Below are positions 39,679 through 49,668 of a DNA stretch of 64,000 nt, piece after piece. The stretch is from Nitrobacter hamburgensis X14. GTDB taxonomy: Bacteria; Pseudomonadota; Alphaproteobacteria; Rhizobiales; Xanthobacteraceae. How positions within the stretch are numbered: position 1 is the first letter of the stretch; every line of letters starts with the position of its first letter. The translations under genes were made by a program, and so were the position numbers. The notes under the pieces were generated by a model. That model saw only the letters and a list, made by a program, of their open reading frames with translations. It made no database searches and was not told where the DNA came from. The stretch lies in the NCBI RefSeq assembly GCF_000013885.1, contig NC_007964.1, positions 1-64,000 of the forward strand. Direction: 5' to 3'.

Positions 39679-40584
39679 CTATGTTTTCGTACATCCCTTC
39701 ACCACCTCGCCGAGCGCCGCGAAATCGGCCTTGCGCGGCGAGGTTCTGCGAAACGCCAGCCCGATGCTGCGTCCGGGCTGCGGTTCTTCCAGCCGCAAGA
39801 CCTTGATGCGATCGTCGCGCGCCTCGACATCGGCGGCGATCTGCGGGATCAGCGTCACGCCGTAGCCGCCGGCCACCATCTGCATCACGGTGGCGAGGCT
39901 GGATGCGCCGAACGTCATGCCGGTGCTGCCCGGCGCCGGTGTCCGCGGGATCGTGGCGCAGAAGGCCAAAGCCTGGTCGCGCAAGCAGTGGCCGTCCTCG
40001 AGCAGGATCAGGCGCGACTGATCGATGTCGCGCGCCGCCACCCGGCGTTCGCAGGGCCGCGGATCGCTCGCCGGGACCGCCAGCAGGAACAGATCGTCGA
40101 ACAGCTCCATGGTGTCGATGTCGGGCTCGCCGAGCGGCAGCGCCAGCATCGCGGCATCGAGCGCGCCGCCCTTGACCTCCTCGACCAGCAGCCGGGTCTG
40201 CGTCTCGCGCAATTCCAGTTGTAAATCTGGGAACTGCGATTGCAGCGCCGGCAGCATGCGCGGCAGCAGGTACGGCGCGAGCGAAGGGATAATGCCGAGG
40301 GTCAGCCGTCCCGTCAGCGGTCTGGACCGATGGCGGGCGAAATCGGCGAGATCGCGCGCCGACGCCAGCACATCTTCGGCGCGGCGGGAAATCTCCCGGC
40401 CGATTTCGGTCAGCATCACCTCGCCCGGCCTCCGCTCCACCAGGGTGACGCCGAGGAATTGCTCCAGCTCCCGAATCTGCATCGACAGCGCCGGCTGGGA
40501 GATGGCGCAGGCCTCCGCGGCGCGTCCGAAATGGCCGTGGCGGGCGAGCGCGGCGAGGTAGCGGAGCTGTTTGAGCGTGACCAT
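39679..40584 (-). CDS. oxyR: LysR-family peroxide sensor OxyR
   Basis: 301-residue LysR regulator with an N-terminal winged HTH (MVTLKQLRYLAALARHGHFG, then AAEACAISQPALSMQIRELE) and a C-terminal sensor domain. The redox pair is present: C200 in DGHCLRDQAL and C209 in AFCA, matching E. coli C199 and C208, which form a disulfide on contact with H2O2. It is divergent from katG, its expected target. A perfect palindrome just upstream of its start may be the operator. Confidence 0.95.
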   Translation of the reverse strand: MVTLKQLRYLAALARHGHFGRAAEACAISQPALSMQIRELEQFLGVTLVERRPGEVMLTEIGREISRRAEDVLASARDLADFARHRSRPLTGRLTLGIIPSLAPYLLPRMLPALQSQFPDLQLELRETQTRLLVEEVKGGALDAAMLALPLGEPDIDTMELFDDLFLLAVPASDPRPCERRVAARDIDQSRLILLEDGHCLRDQALAFCATIPRTPAPGSTGMTFGASSLATVMQMVAGGYGVTLIPQIAADVEARDDRIKVLRLEEPQPGRSIGLAFRRTSPRKADFAALGEVVKGCTKT

Positions 40585-40593
40585 GCTTGATCA

Positions 40594-40605
40594 GATAAAC
40601 TTATC
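40594..40605. promoter_or_regulatory. Palindrome GATAA-AC-TTATC in the oxyR-katG gap
   Basis: A perfect 12-bp palindrome placed 10-21 bases upstream of the oxyR start. It contains the T-N11-A type symmetry of LysR operators when extended by its flanks. It is a candidate OxyR site controlling oxyR, and possibly katG, whose start is about 235 bases away. Confidence 0.55.
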
Positions 40606-40838
40606 ATGATGCGAAGACAATACGACTGGACCTTATCTTCGATATTTCCCAGACTCAGGTCACCCTCGCGTTGCCGAAAGGACTGCGGCCTTGGCTGACC
40701 CACCCCTATCGCGCACCGGCGCCGTGCCCGGACAGGCGGACGCAGCCTCGCGCTGACGTCTCCATCGCGGGCAGCGGCAGCTTCGGTGTCGCCACGGCGG
40801 CCATTCGGCAACGCGACAGCACAGCATCGGAGACAATC

Positions 40839-43028
<2,190 letters not shown>

Positions 43029-43082
43029 TGCGTAATCGCGTCTTCGCCACGACGTGGCGATCACGAACCACGCCAAACCAAG

Positions 43083-43110
43083 GCCCCCGCGATCCGTCGC
43101 GGGGGCTTTT
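43083..43110 (+). terminator. Intrinsic terminator after katG
   Basis: Perfect 10-bp stem GCCCCCGCGA / TCGCGGGGGC with loop TCCG and a TTTT tail, 55 bases after the katG stop. Confidence 0.92.
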
Positions 43111-43210
43111 CATTTGCCCCGGGGCATGGCTCCGTGTCCGCAAATCCGCCACACGGCCTGTCTCCTTGTAATCTGTGTGAGGATCTGAATTTCCGGAAGG
43201 AGCGCGATCC

Positions 43211-43654
43211 ATGGACATCTGCCCGGCACGGCAGGACGAATACGACAACGTTGCCCGGGTCTGGATGGAGAGCTGAGTTTCGACCGGTCTCGCCGAAGCC
43301 AGCAATTTTCTGCTGGCCAATCTTCGCGCGCGGATTGCACGCGAGATCGAAGGCGGATGGGACCTGTTCGTTGCCAAGGACGGCGAGCGCCTCGCGGCAA
43401 TGCTGGCCTTGCAGGCGCGAGACAACTACCTCGATCAGTTGTTCGTCGCGCCGGAGTATCAAGGCCACGGCCTCGGACGACGGCTGCTTGCATTTACGCG
43501 TCAGAGATTGCCGGATGAAATCTGGTTGCGCTGCGTTCACGAAAACGAAAAGGCCTGGCGCTGGTACGAACGCGAGGGTTTTGTGTTCGAAAAGGAATCC
43601 ATCGAGCACGGCACGGACTTCATGATGAAATATTATCGCTGGAACAAAGGATGA
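43211..43654 (+). pseudogene. GNAT N-acetyltransferase gene interrupted by an in-frame TGA
   Basis: Translated from ATG 43211 the frame reads MDICPARQDEYDNVARVWMES, then TGA at 43274-43276, then continues without a gap as VSTGLAEASNFLLANLRARI through the acetyl-CoA motif QLFVAPEYQGHGLGRRLLAF and HENEKAWRWYEREGFVFEKE. The whole is about 147 codons, a complete GNAT domain. A TGG-to-TGA change explains the stop, since Trp fits the place. A shortened product from ATG 43400 would keep only the C-terminal half. Either a fresh nonsense mutation or a sequencing error. The function of the intact protein is unknown. Confidence 0.85.
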
Positions 43655-43661
43655 TTGTTCG

Positions 43662-44258
43662 ATGATGAAACTCTACTGGTCGCCGCGCTCGCGTTCGTTC
43701 ACAGCGCTCTGGCTGCTGGAGGAAACCGGGCAGCCCTACGAGCGGGTCCTGACCGACATCTCCACCGGCGCGCAGAAGACGCCGGAGTTCCTCGCCATCA
43801 ATCCGATGGGCAAGGTGCCCGCGCTGACCGACGGCAATGCCGCGACCGCCGAGGCGGCGGCGATCTGCGCCTACGTCGCCGAGCGTTTTCCGGATGCGAA
43901 GCTGGCCCCGCCGCTCGGCGATGCGCGCCGGGCGAAATATCTGCAATGGCTGTTCTTCGGACCGAGTTGCATCGAACCGGCGATGATCCAGATTTTCACC
44001 AAGCTCGAGGTGCCATCGAGCACGGCAGCGTGGGGCAACGCCACACAGGTGTTCGACGTGCTCGACAAGGCGCTGGAAAAGGGACCGTGGATTCTCGGCA
44101 GCGACTTTTCAGCCGCCGATATCGTAATCGGGTCAGCGCTTTACTATGCCGTGCGGCAATTCAAGATGGTGCCGCCGCGCCCAACCTTCGACCGCTACAT
44201 CGACGCCTGCATGGCGCGGGCGGCGTTTCAACGCGCGGAGACAATCGCAGCGGGTTAG
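43662..44258 (+). CDS. Glutathione S-transferase family protein
   Basis: 198-residue protein with an N-terminal thioredoxin-like domain (MMKLYWSPRSRSFTALWLLE; the cis-Pro is in NPMGKVPALTDG) and an all-helical C-terminal domain (FSAADIVIGSALYYAV). The catalytic residue may be one of the Ser in SPRSRS. The substrate is not predictable. It starts 7 bases after the broken GNAT gene, so the two probably share a transcript. Confidence 0.92.
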   Translation: MMKLYWSPRSRSFTALWLLEETGQPYERVLTDISTGAQKTPEFLAINPMGKVPALTDGNAATAEAAAICAYVAERFPDAKLAPPLGDARRAKYLQWLFFGPSCIEPAMIQIFTKLEVPSSTAAWGNATQVFDVLDKALEKGPWILGSDFSAADIVIGSALYYAVRQFKMVPPRPTFDRYIDACMARAAFQRAETIAAG

Positions 44259-44268
44259 CAAACCGTGG

Positions 44269-44362
44269 CGTCGTCCCCGCGAAAGCGGGGACCCAGTAAT
44301 CACTGCATGTGAGAATGAACTACGAGCCTCGAGTTTACTGGATTCCGGCTTTCGCGGGAATA
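44269..44362. repeat. Palindromic intergenic repeat between GST and fabI
   Basis: Left part CGTCCCCGCGAAAGCGGGGA followed by CCCAGTAA; right part TTTACTGGATTCCGGCTTTC then GCGGGAATA. It is an imperfect long inverted repeat, related in sequence to the dnaN-recF element at 2899-2997. It lies between convergent genes and could act as a bidirectional terminator. Confidence 0.7.
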
Positions 44363-44412
44363 GCCGCAAGATTCAGCATTGCTGCGTCGGTACGCAAGAT
44401 TGGCGTCTGAGT

Positions 44413-45246
44413 CTACTTCGCGGCGTCGTTCGGCGTGCCGTTGCCCAAGCCATCGCTGCGCAACGCGTCCGGCTGCGGCATCGCGATGATGTTGTAGCCG
44501 GAATCGACGAAATGAATCTCGCCGGTAACGCCGCCGGACAGATCCGACAACAAATAAAGCCCGGCGCCGCCGAGCTCGTCGAGACTGACGCCGCGCCGCC
44601 GGGGCGAATGCTTCTGCTGGAACGCGAACATGAAGCGCGCATCGCCGATGCCGGCGCCGGCCAGCGTGCGGATCGGGCCGGCCGAAATCGCATTGACGCG
44701 GATGTTCTGCTCGCCGAAATCGACCGCCAGGTAGCGCACCGACGCTTCGAGCCCCGCCTTGGCCACCCCCATCACGTTGTAGTTCGGCATCGCGCGGTCG
44801 CCGCCGTTATAGGTCAGCGTCAGCATGCTGCCGCCGTCCGGCATCAGCGCAGCGGCGCGTTTCGCGGCTTCGGTGAAGGCAAAGCACGAGATCAACATGG
44901 TGCGCTCGAAATTCCCGCGCGTGGTGTCGGCATAGCGGCCATTCAGTTCGCTCTTGTCGGAGAACGCGATGGCGTGGACCAGGAAATCCATCTTGCCCCA
45001 GGCCTTGCCGATATCGGCGAACACCTTGTCGACGGAGGCGATGTCTTCGACATCGCAGGGCAGCACCAGATGGGCGCCGACCGATTCGGCGAGCGGCCTG
45101 ACCCGCTTGGCCAGCGCCTCGCCCTGGTAGGTGAAGGCCAGTTCCGCGCCATGTGCGGCCAGTGTCTTGGCGATGCCCCAGGCGATCGAGTGGTCGTTGG
45201 CGACCCCCATGATCAGGCCGCGCTTACCTTGCATCAGGTGTGTCAT
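44413..45246 (-). CDS. fabI: Enoyl-[acyl-carrier-protein] reductase (NADH) FabI
   Basis: Last step of fatty-acid elongation, NADH-dependent. SDR fold with the FabI-type start MQGKRGLIMGVANDHSIAWG and the active-site segment AMPNYNVMGVAKAGLEASVR holding the catalytic Tyr and Lys. 277 residues from ATG 45246 (MTHLMQGKRG). Twelve upstream codons are possible but lie in a palindromic repeat. Downstream of fabB on the same strand. Confidence 0.96.
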   Translation of the reverse strand: MTHLMQGKRGLIMGVANDHSIAWGIAKTLAAHGAELAFTYQGEALAKRVRPLAESVGAHLVLPCDVEDIASVDKVFADIGKAWGKMDFLVHAIAFSDKSELNGRYADTTRGNFERTMLISCFAFTEAAKRAAALMPDGGSMLTLTYNGGDRAMPNYNVMGVAKAGLEASVRYLAVDFGEQNIRVNAISAGPIRTLAGAGIGDARFMFAFQQKHSPRRRGVSLDELGGAGLYLLSDLSGGVTGEIHFVDSGYNIIAMPQPDALRSDGLGNGTPNDAAK

Positions 45247-45426
45247 GCGAGACTCCGTCATGCCCGGTCCCGAGCCGGGCATCCACGTCTTGACGACGTG
45301 GACAGGTTAGAAGGTATGGATGGCCGGGACATCTGCGCAAAGTCGCGCTTCACGCTTTACCCCGGTCTTGACAAAATCGGTATTGCTGCGACCGCCGCCA
45401 GTCTTCCGGGCTGCCGCAAGTACAGA

Positions 45427-46650
45427 TCACGCATCCAGTCGTTTGAACACCAGCGTGGCATTGGTCCCGCCGAAACCGAACGAATTCGACATCACCGTGC
45501 CAACCCTGGCGTTATCGATACGCTTACGCACGATCGGCATGTCCGCGAACGCCGGATCGAGTTCGGTGATGTTGGCGCTTTCGCAGATGAAGCCGTTGTT
45601 CATCATCAGCAGCGAATAAATCGCCTCCTGCACGCCGGTCGCGCCGAGCGAATGCCCCGTCAGCGACTTGGTGGCGGAAATCGGCGGACACTTCTCGCCG
45701 GTACCGAACACCTTGCGGATCGCCTCGATTTCCGGCGGATCGCCGGCTGGCGTCGAGGTCGCGTGCGGGTTGATGTAGTCGACTTTCGTTTTCACCGTCG
45801 ACATCGCCATCCTCATGCAGCGCTCGGCGCCCTCGCCCGACGGCGCGACCATGTCGTAGCCGTCCGAGGTCGCGCCATAGCCGACGACCTCTCCGTAGAT
45901 GCGCGCGCCGCGGGCCTTGGCGTGTTCGAGTTCTTCCAGAACCACCACGCCGGCGCCGCCGGCGATCACGAAGCCATCGCGACTGACGTCATAGGCCCGC
46001 GAGGCCGTCGCCGGCGTGTCGTTGTATTTCGAGGACATCGCACCCATGGCGTCGAACAGCACCGACAGCGACCAGTCGAGTTCCTCGCAGCCGCCGGCGA
46101 AAACGATGTCCTGCTTGCCGATCTGAATGGTCTCAAAGGCATTGCCGATGCAATGATTGGAGGTCGCGCAGGCCGACGAGATCGAGTAGTTGACACCCTT
46201 GATCTTGAACCAGGTGGCGAGCGTCGCCGACGCGGTGGACGACATCGCCTTCGGCACCGCGAACGGACCGACGCGCTTGGGTCCCTTGCTGCGGGTGATG
46301 TCGGCCGCTTCCACAATCGTGCGCGCGGACGGGCCGCCGGAGCCCATGATGATTCCGGTGCGCTCGTTGGAGATGTCAGTGGGTTCCAGGCCCGAGTCGC
46401 GAATGGCCTGCTCCATCGCGACGTGATTCCACGCCGCGCCCTCCGCCAAAAAGCGCATTGCGCGGCGATCGATCACATCGGCCGGATTCAGCGTCGGCGC
46501 ACCCTGCACCTGAGAGCGAAAGCCAAGCTCCGCATACTTGTCCGCGCGCGTGATGCCGGACTTCGCCTCAAAGAGACTGGACAGCACTTCCTGAGTGTTG
46601 TTTCCGATGGACGAGACAATACCCATCCCCGTGACGACAACCCGCCTCAT
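45427..46650 (-). CDS. fabB: 3-oxoacyl-[acyl-carrier-protein] synthase I FabB
   Basis: Condensing enzyme of unsaturated and saturated fatty-acid synthesis. 407 residues starting MRRVVVTGMGIVSSIGNNTQ. The nucleophilic Cys is in SISSACATSNHCIGNAFE and the two His are in INPHATSTPAGD and SLTGHSLGATGVQ. It stands between fabA and fabI on the minus strand. About 85 bases separate it from fabA, so the three are likely an operon. Confidence 0.97.
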   Translation of the reverse strand: MRRVVVTGMGIVSSIGNNTQEVLSSLFEAKSGITRADKYAELGFRSQVQGAPTLNPADVIDRRAMRFLAEGAAWNHVAMEQAIRDSGLEPTDISNERTGIIMGSGGPSARTIVEAADITRSKGPKRVGPFAVPKAMSSTASATLATWFKIKGVNYSISSACATSNHCIGNAFETIQIGKQDIVFAGGCEELDWSLSVLFDAMGAMSSKYNDTPATASRAYDVSRDGFVIAGGAGVVVLEELEHAKARGARIYGEVVGYGATSDGYDMVAPSGEGAERCMRMAMSTVKTKVDYINPHATSTPAGDPPEIEAIRKVFGTGEKCPPISATKSLTGHSLGATGVQEAIYSLLMMNNGFICESANITELDPAFADMPIVRKRIDNARVGTVMSNSFGFGGTNATLVFKRLDA

Positions 46651-46735
46651 GATCTCCTCGCACGATAGTTACGCTGTCTCATGAAGCGCCCTCGCCAAAA
46701 ACCGAAATCTGCATCGACCGGCCGGTGTCATCGGC

Positions 46736-47260
46736 TCATGTCCCCGGCGCGGCATCCTGCTTGAACAGACCGACCTTCAGGTCTTTCGCGCGATAGATAA
46801 TATCGCCGTCGGTGGAAAGCCACCCGTCCGCGATCCCGAGCACCAGCTTCGAGCGCATCACGCGCTTGATATCGACGTTGTACACGACCTTGCGGACGTG
46901 CGGCAGCACCTGACCGGAAAACTTGAGGTCACCGAGACCGAGTGCGCGGCCCCGGCCTTCGCCGCCGGTCCAACCGAGATAAAATCCGACCATCTGCCAC
47001 AGCGCGTCGAGGCCGAGGCAGCCGGGCATCACCGGATCGCCCTTGAAGTGGCAGCCGAAGAACCAGAGGTCGGATTTCACATCGAGCTCGGCGCGGATCA
47101 ATCCCTTGCCGAACTCCCCGCCATCTTCGGTGATTTCGGTGATCCGGTCGAACATCAGCATCGGCGGCAACGGCAACTGGGCGTTTCCCGGTCCAAACAG
47201 CTCGCCCCGGCCGCAGGCCAGCAAACCCTCATAGTCATAGCTGCTGCGCCGGTCCTGCAT
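46736..47260 (-). CDS. fabA: 3-hydroxydecanoyl-ACP dehydratase/isomerase FabA
   Basis: Hotdog-fold enzyme that introduces the double bond in anaerobic unsaturated fatty-acid synthesis. 174 residues from ATG 47260 (MQDRRSSYDYEG). Catalytic His and Asp are in WFFGCHFKGDPVMPGCLGLD. The frame is open 16 codons further upstream, but the sequence there is not FabA-like. First gene of fabA-fabB-fabI, divergent from irr, an arrangement conserved in Hyphomicrobiales. Confidence 0.97.
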   Translation of the reverse strand: MQDRRSSYDYEGLLACGRGELFGPGNAQLPLPPMLMFDRITEITEDGGEFGKGLIRAELDVKSDLWFFGCHFKGDPVMPGCLGLDALWQMVGFYLGWTGGEGRGRALGLGDLKFSGQVLPHVRKVVYNVDIKRVMRSKLVLGIADGWLSTDGDIIYRAKDLKVGLFKQDAAPGT

Positions 47261-47489
47261 TCTGGGTAGCCTTTCTCTTTTCGAGCAATGACGGTTCGAA
47301 AGGCGCAACGAAACTTGCGCTTTTGCCTGGACGGCGCCGGTCCTGGGGATCGGCGCCGCGGAGGCTCTCTAACACAGGGTCTGGAGGGGGCAAAGCGAGG
47401 CTGGTGGTCCGATTCCAATATTTGCATCCGTTACGGCAGGAGTTCTTGCAAATGTTGGAATCAAAGGACCACCAGCAACCATTAAGTTT

Positions 47490-47594
47490 CTAGAGCCTTT
47501 CGCTTCTGATGGAATCAGAAGTGGGCTCTATGATTTTGATTTGACGCGTTTTCTTCACGCGAACCGGTATCCACTTCGCTCGAAAACGCTCTAG
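47490..47594 (+). repeat. Dispersed two-hairpin element, copy 3
   Basis: Near-identical to copies 2 and 4. Helix 1 is GCTTCTGAT.../...ATCAGAAG and helix 2 is GCGTTTTC/GAAAACGC. Its terminal CTAG (47591-47594) is also the first CTAG of the adjacent 77-bp palindrome. It lies between divergent fabA and irr. Confidence 0.9.
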
Positions 47595-47667
47595 TGGAGT
47601 TTTGAATTTGGCATTCGCTCGCCGGGTTGCCGGAAAGGGGGACCGAATGTCAAATTCACTCCACTAG
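47591..47667. mobile_element. 77-bp MITE-like palindrome flanked by CTAG
   Basis: Imperfect inverted repeats TGGAGTTTTGAATTTGGCAT (from 47595) and its near-complement ATGTCAAATTCACTCCA (to 47663) are bounded on both sides by CTAG. There is no coding capacity. The flanking CTAG on each side fits a 4-bp target duplication made when it entered the CTAG end of copy 3. It could be a non-autonomous element moved by an unknown transposase. Confidence 0.65.
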
Positions 47668-47955
47668 CCCCCATACCGCAGCTTGCATGTGCTGGGGGCA
47701 ATCTTCGTGATGCAAAGCTTCGAATCAGGCAGACGCCGGCAGGCTTCCGCTTCGCGTGCGGCCCGGTTCGGGCGTTCGGTTGAGGAATTTGCAGAGAAAA
47801 TATGGCGGGCGTCGCAGCCGCCTCGCCTACGGTCCGGGCTTATGAGAAAATTGAAATGATTGATTTATATAGATAATTTTATCATTACGCTGCCCGACAT
47901 CGGGCGAAATTCCTTCGCCGCGAATGAGTTTGGAGCCGTTCTAGTTGCGAAAAAC

Positions 47956-47984
47956 TTGCATCTAAGCGCCTTTTTTCCTATAGT
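47956..47984 (+). promoter_or_regulatory. Predicted promoter of irr
   Basis: TTGCAT (47956-47961), 17-base spacer, TATAGT (47979-47984): a good sigma-70-type match about 45 bases before the chosen GTG start of irr. No clear ICE box was seen around it. Confidence 0.6.
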
Positions 47985-48030
47985 TCGGGGCGAAAAACCT
48001 ATACGCGATAATGAGCTTCAGGTGCATGGC

Positions 48031-48528
48031 GTGAGTACGAACGAGAACATCGTGATTGTGGCCGAAAAAGACGTTGACGTCGCGGCGATCCGCCACGGAC
48101 GGCAGCCCACGCTAACGGGTTGTCCGTGGCACGACGTCAATGAAATGCTGCAATCGGTGGGTCTGCGGCCGACTCGGCAGCGCATGGCGCTGGGCTGGCT
48201 GCTGTTCGGCAAGGGTGCGCGCCATCTCACGGCGGAAATGCTCTACGAAGAAGCGACCATCGCCAAGGTTCCGGTCTCCCTCGCCACGGTCTACAACACG
48301 CTCAACCAGTTGACCGACGCCGGACTGCTGCGGCAGGTCAGCGTTGACGGCACCAAGACCTATTTCGATACCAACGTTACCGCGCACCACCACTTCTATC
48401 TCGAGAACAATCACGAGCTGGTCGACATCCCGGACCCGCATCTCGTATTGCAGAAGATGCCGAACGTGCCGGAGGGTTACGAGATCAGCCGCATCGACAT
48501 GGTGGTGCGGCTGCGCAAGAAGCGCTGA
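48031..48528 (+). CDS. irr: Iron response regulator Irr (Fur family)
   Basis: Haem-responsive regulator that represses haem synthesis and activates or represses iron genes under iron limitation. 165 residues from GTG 48031 (VSTNENIVIVAEKD), the family length. The haem regulatory motif is TGCPWHDVNEMLQS near residue 29; DNA-binding GLRPTRQRMALGWLLF and SLATVYNTLNQLTDAG; the second haem-binding His cluster is TAHHHFYLENN. The GCPW Cys-Pro form is typical of the Bradyrhizobium group and marks Irr that is degraded on haem binding. An upstream GTG at 48022 is possible. Confidence 0.95.
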   Translation: MSTNENIVIVAEKDVDVAAIRHGRQPTLTGCPWHDVNEMLQSVGLRPTRQRMALGWLLFGKGARHLTAEMLYEEATIAKVPVSLATVYNTLNQLTDAGLLRQVSVDGTKTYFDTNVTAHHHFYLENNHELVDIPDPHLVLQKMPNVPEGYEISRIDMVVRLRKKR

Positions 48529-48624
48529 CCCGTTCGATCCGGTCGATGTTCATTGTGCCGGGCATCTGTTTTGTGGCAGGCGACCTGACCAGACGATCCC
48601 GGCGATCACGATCGGAGACTGCCT

Positions 48625-49155
48625 TCAGTTGATTTTTTCGTCGGCGTAGACGCCCCAGAGCCGCTGCTGCTGGATCCAGCCGTCAAAGCCGTCGCCCGCG
48701 ACATGGCACCATCCCGCGGCGCAATGCTTGACCTGCGCGACGACGCCGGCCTGCAAACGGGCTGCCACCGCACTCTCGGTGTCGGCGCTGGAATACAACT
48801 GCGCCAGGTCGTCCTTGTGCTTCATCGTGACGACCGCGGTGCGGCGGCCCGACAGCAGCGAGTGATAGACCCAGCCCTCGGCTCCCTCGGAATCGCGGAT
48901 GCGGCGCCAGTTCTCGAATTCCGCAGTGATTTCGACGGGGAGTCCGGCCTTGGTATAGACCCAGGCGACGTCGTTGTCCTTGGTCGGACCGGCGCGGACG
49001 TTCACATGGTCGGACTTCAGGCTCACATAACGCGGAACCGGGAGCCCGCTCGCGGACAGTGCGGAGTCCTTGGCGTTAGCGGTCGCTTCGATTCCGACCG
49101 CATTCAGCATCGCAGCCGCGAACACCATGGAAGCGAAAAGCCGTTTCACCATCAT
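48625..49155 (-). CDS. Exported SH3-domain protein
   Basis: 176-residue protein with a signal peptide (about 1-29, VKRLFASMVFAAAMLNAVGI) and two bacterial SH3-like parts: VNVRAGPTKDNDVAWVYTKA near residues 50-70, then a second around LAQLYSSADTESAVAARLQA. Such proteins bind peptidoglycan or other partners in the periplasm. Start taken at the ATG pair 49155/49152. It is convergent with irr. A two-hairpin element (copy 4) lies upstream of the next gene, not of this one. Confidence 0.88.
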   Translation of the reverse strand: MMVKRLFASMVFAAAMLNAVGIEATANAKDSALSASGLPVPRYVSLKSDHVNVRAGPTKDNDVAWVYTKAGLPVEITAEFENWRRIRDSEGAEGWVYHSLLSGRRTAVVTMKHKDDLAQLYSSADTESAVAARLQAGVVAQVKHCAAGWCHVAGDGFDGWIQQQRLWGVYADEKIN

Positions 49156-49668
49156 CACCCGCCCCCTGCGGAAACCCACCATGCCGCCCGATCCCGGCCA
49201 GCCCGTGTTCCGGGGCCGGGGTTCTTGTCTTGGCCCGGCCTTCTGCTAGAGAGGACCAAACACCGGGCGACCGGGGAGCCCGGGAAACTGCACGGAAAAT
49301 GCGAGGGACCCAGGAAACCAGGGAGACAGACGCTGAGATCTGCAGGCGGCTTGCAGTTTCGAACAAGCGGGTTAACGACGGCTGAACGGTCCGTCGGCCG
49401 AAGCTGAATTCGCCGGATTGCGCGGCTATCCCGGAGCCGTTTCGGAGTGTGGCGGTTCAGACGTTCGCTTCATTGTCTCTGCAAAGCGTCTCTGGCGAAC
49501 GTCTGCACCCGAACCAGAGCCTTTTCGCTTCTGATGGAATCAGAAGCGGGCTCTGATTTTGATTTGACGCGTTTTCTTCACGCGAACCGGTATCCACTTC
49601 GCTCGAAAACGCTCTAGGTTGCTGCAAGGACGTGCGGACTCGAAAATCGGAACGCTAGAGGGCAAGAG
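49156..49668. other. Divergent intergenic region with repeat copy 4
   Basis: 513 bases between the SH3 gene (minus) and the dehydrogenase gene (plus). Apart from copy 4 of the two-hairpin element at 49515-49617, which ends 51 bases before the dehydrogenase start, I see no gene or clear promoter. Confidence 0.6.
49515..49617 (+). repeat. Dispersed two-hairpin element, copy 4
   Basis: Near-consensus copy in the same orientation as copies 1-3 and 6. Helix 1 is GCTTCTGAT-GGA-ATCAGAAGC and helix 2 is GCGTTTTC/GAAAACGC; it ends in CTCTAG. It lacks the two bases AT found after GGGCTCT in copies 2 and 3. It lies in the 5' region of the 2-hydroxyacid dehydrogenase gene. Confidence 0.9.

Larger units (their letters stand above)
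47261..48030. other. fabA-irr divergent intergenic region
   Basis: 770 bases with no supported gene. From left: the fabA leader (to about 47480), copy 3 of the two-hairpin element, a 77-bp MITE-like palindrome joined to it at CTAG, then about 290 bases of the irr upstream region, AT-rich at 47840-47890, with a good promoter at 47956-47984. The irr frame is open back to a TTG at 47860, but that part overlaps the promoter and is not Irr-like. Confidence 0.7.

Noticed and set aside
43400..43654. A short free-standing 84-residue GNAT from ATG 43400
   Set aside because: It would lack the N-terminal half of the GNAT fold, while the upstream frame clearly encodes that half apart from one TGA.
44146..46668. 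An 840-codon plus-strand frame covering fabI and fabB
   Set aside because: Antisense to two well-conserved fatty-acid genes; composition is Arg/His/Ala-rich and no domain is seen.
47860..48030. Longer Irr with 57 extra N-terminal residues from a TTG start
   Set aside because: The extra part covers the best promoter (TTGCAT-N17-TATAGT), has no likeness to Irr and makes the protein too long; the GTG at 48031 gives the family length.
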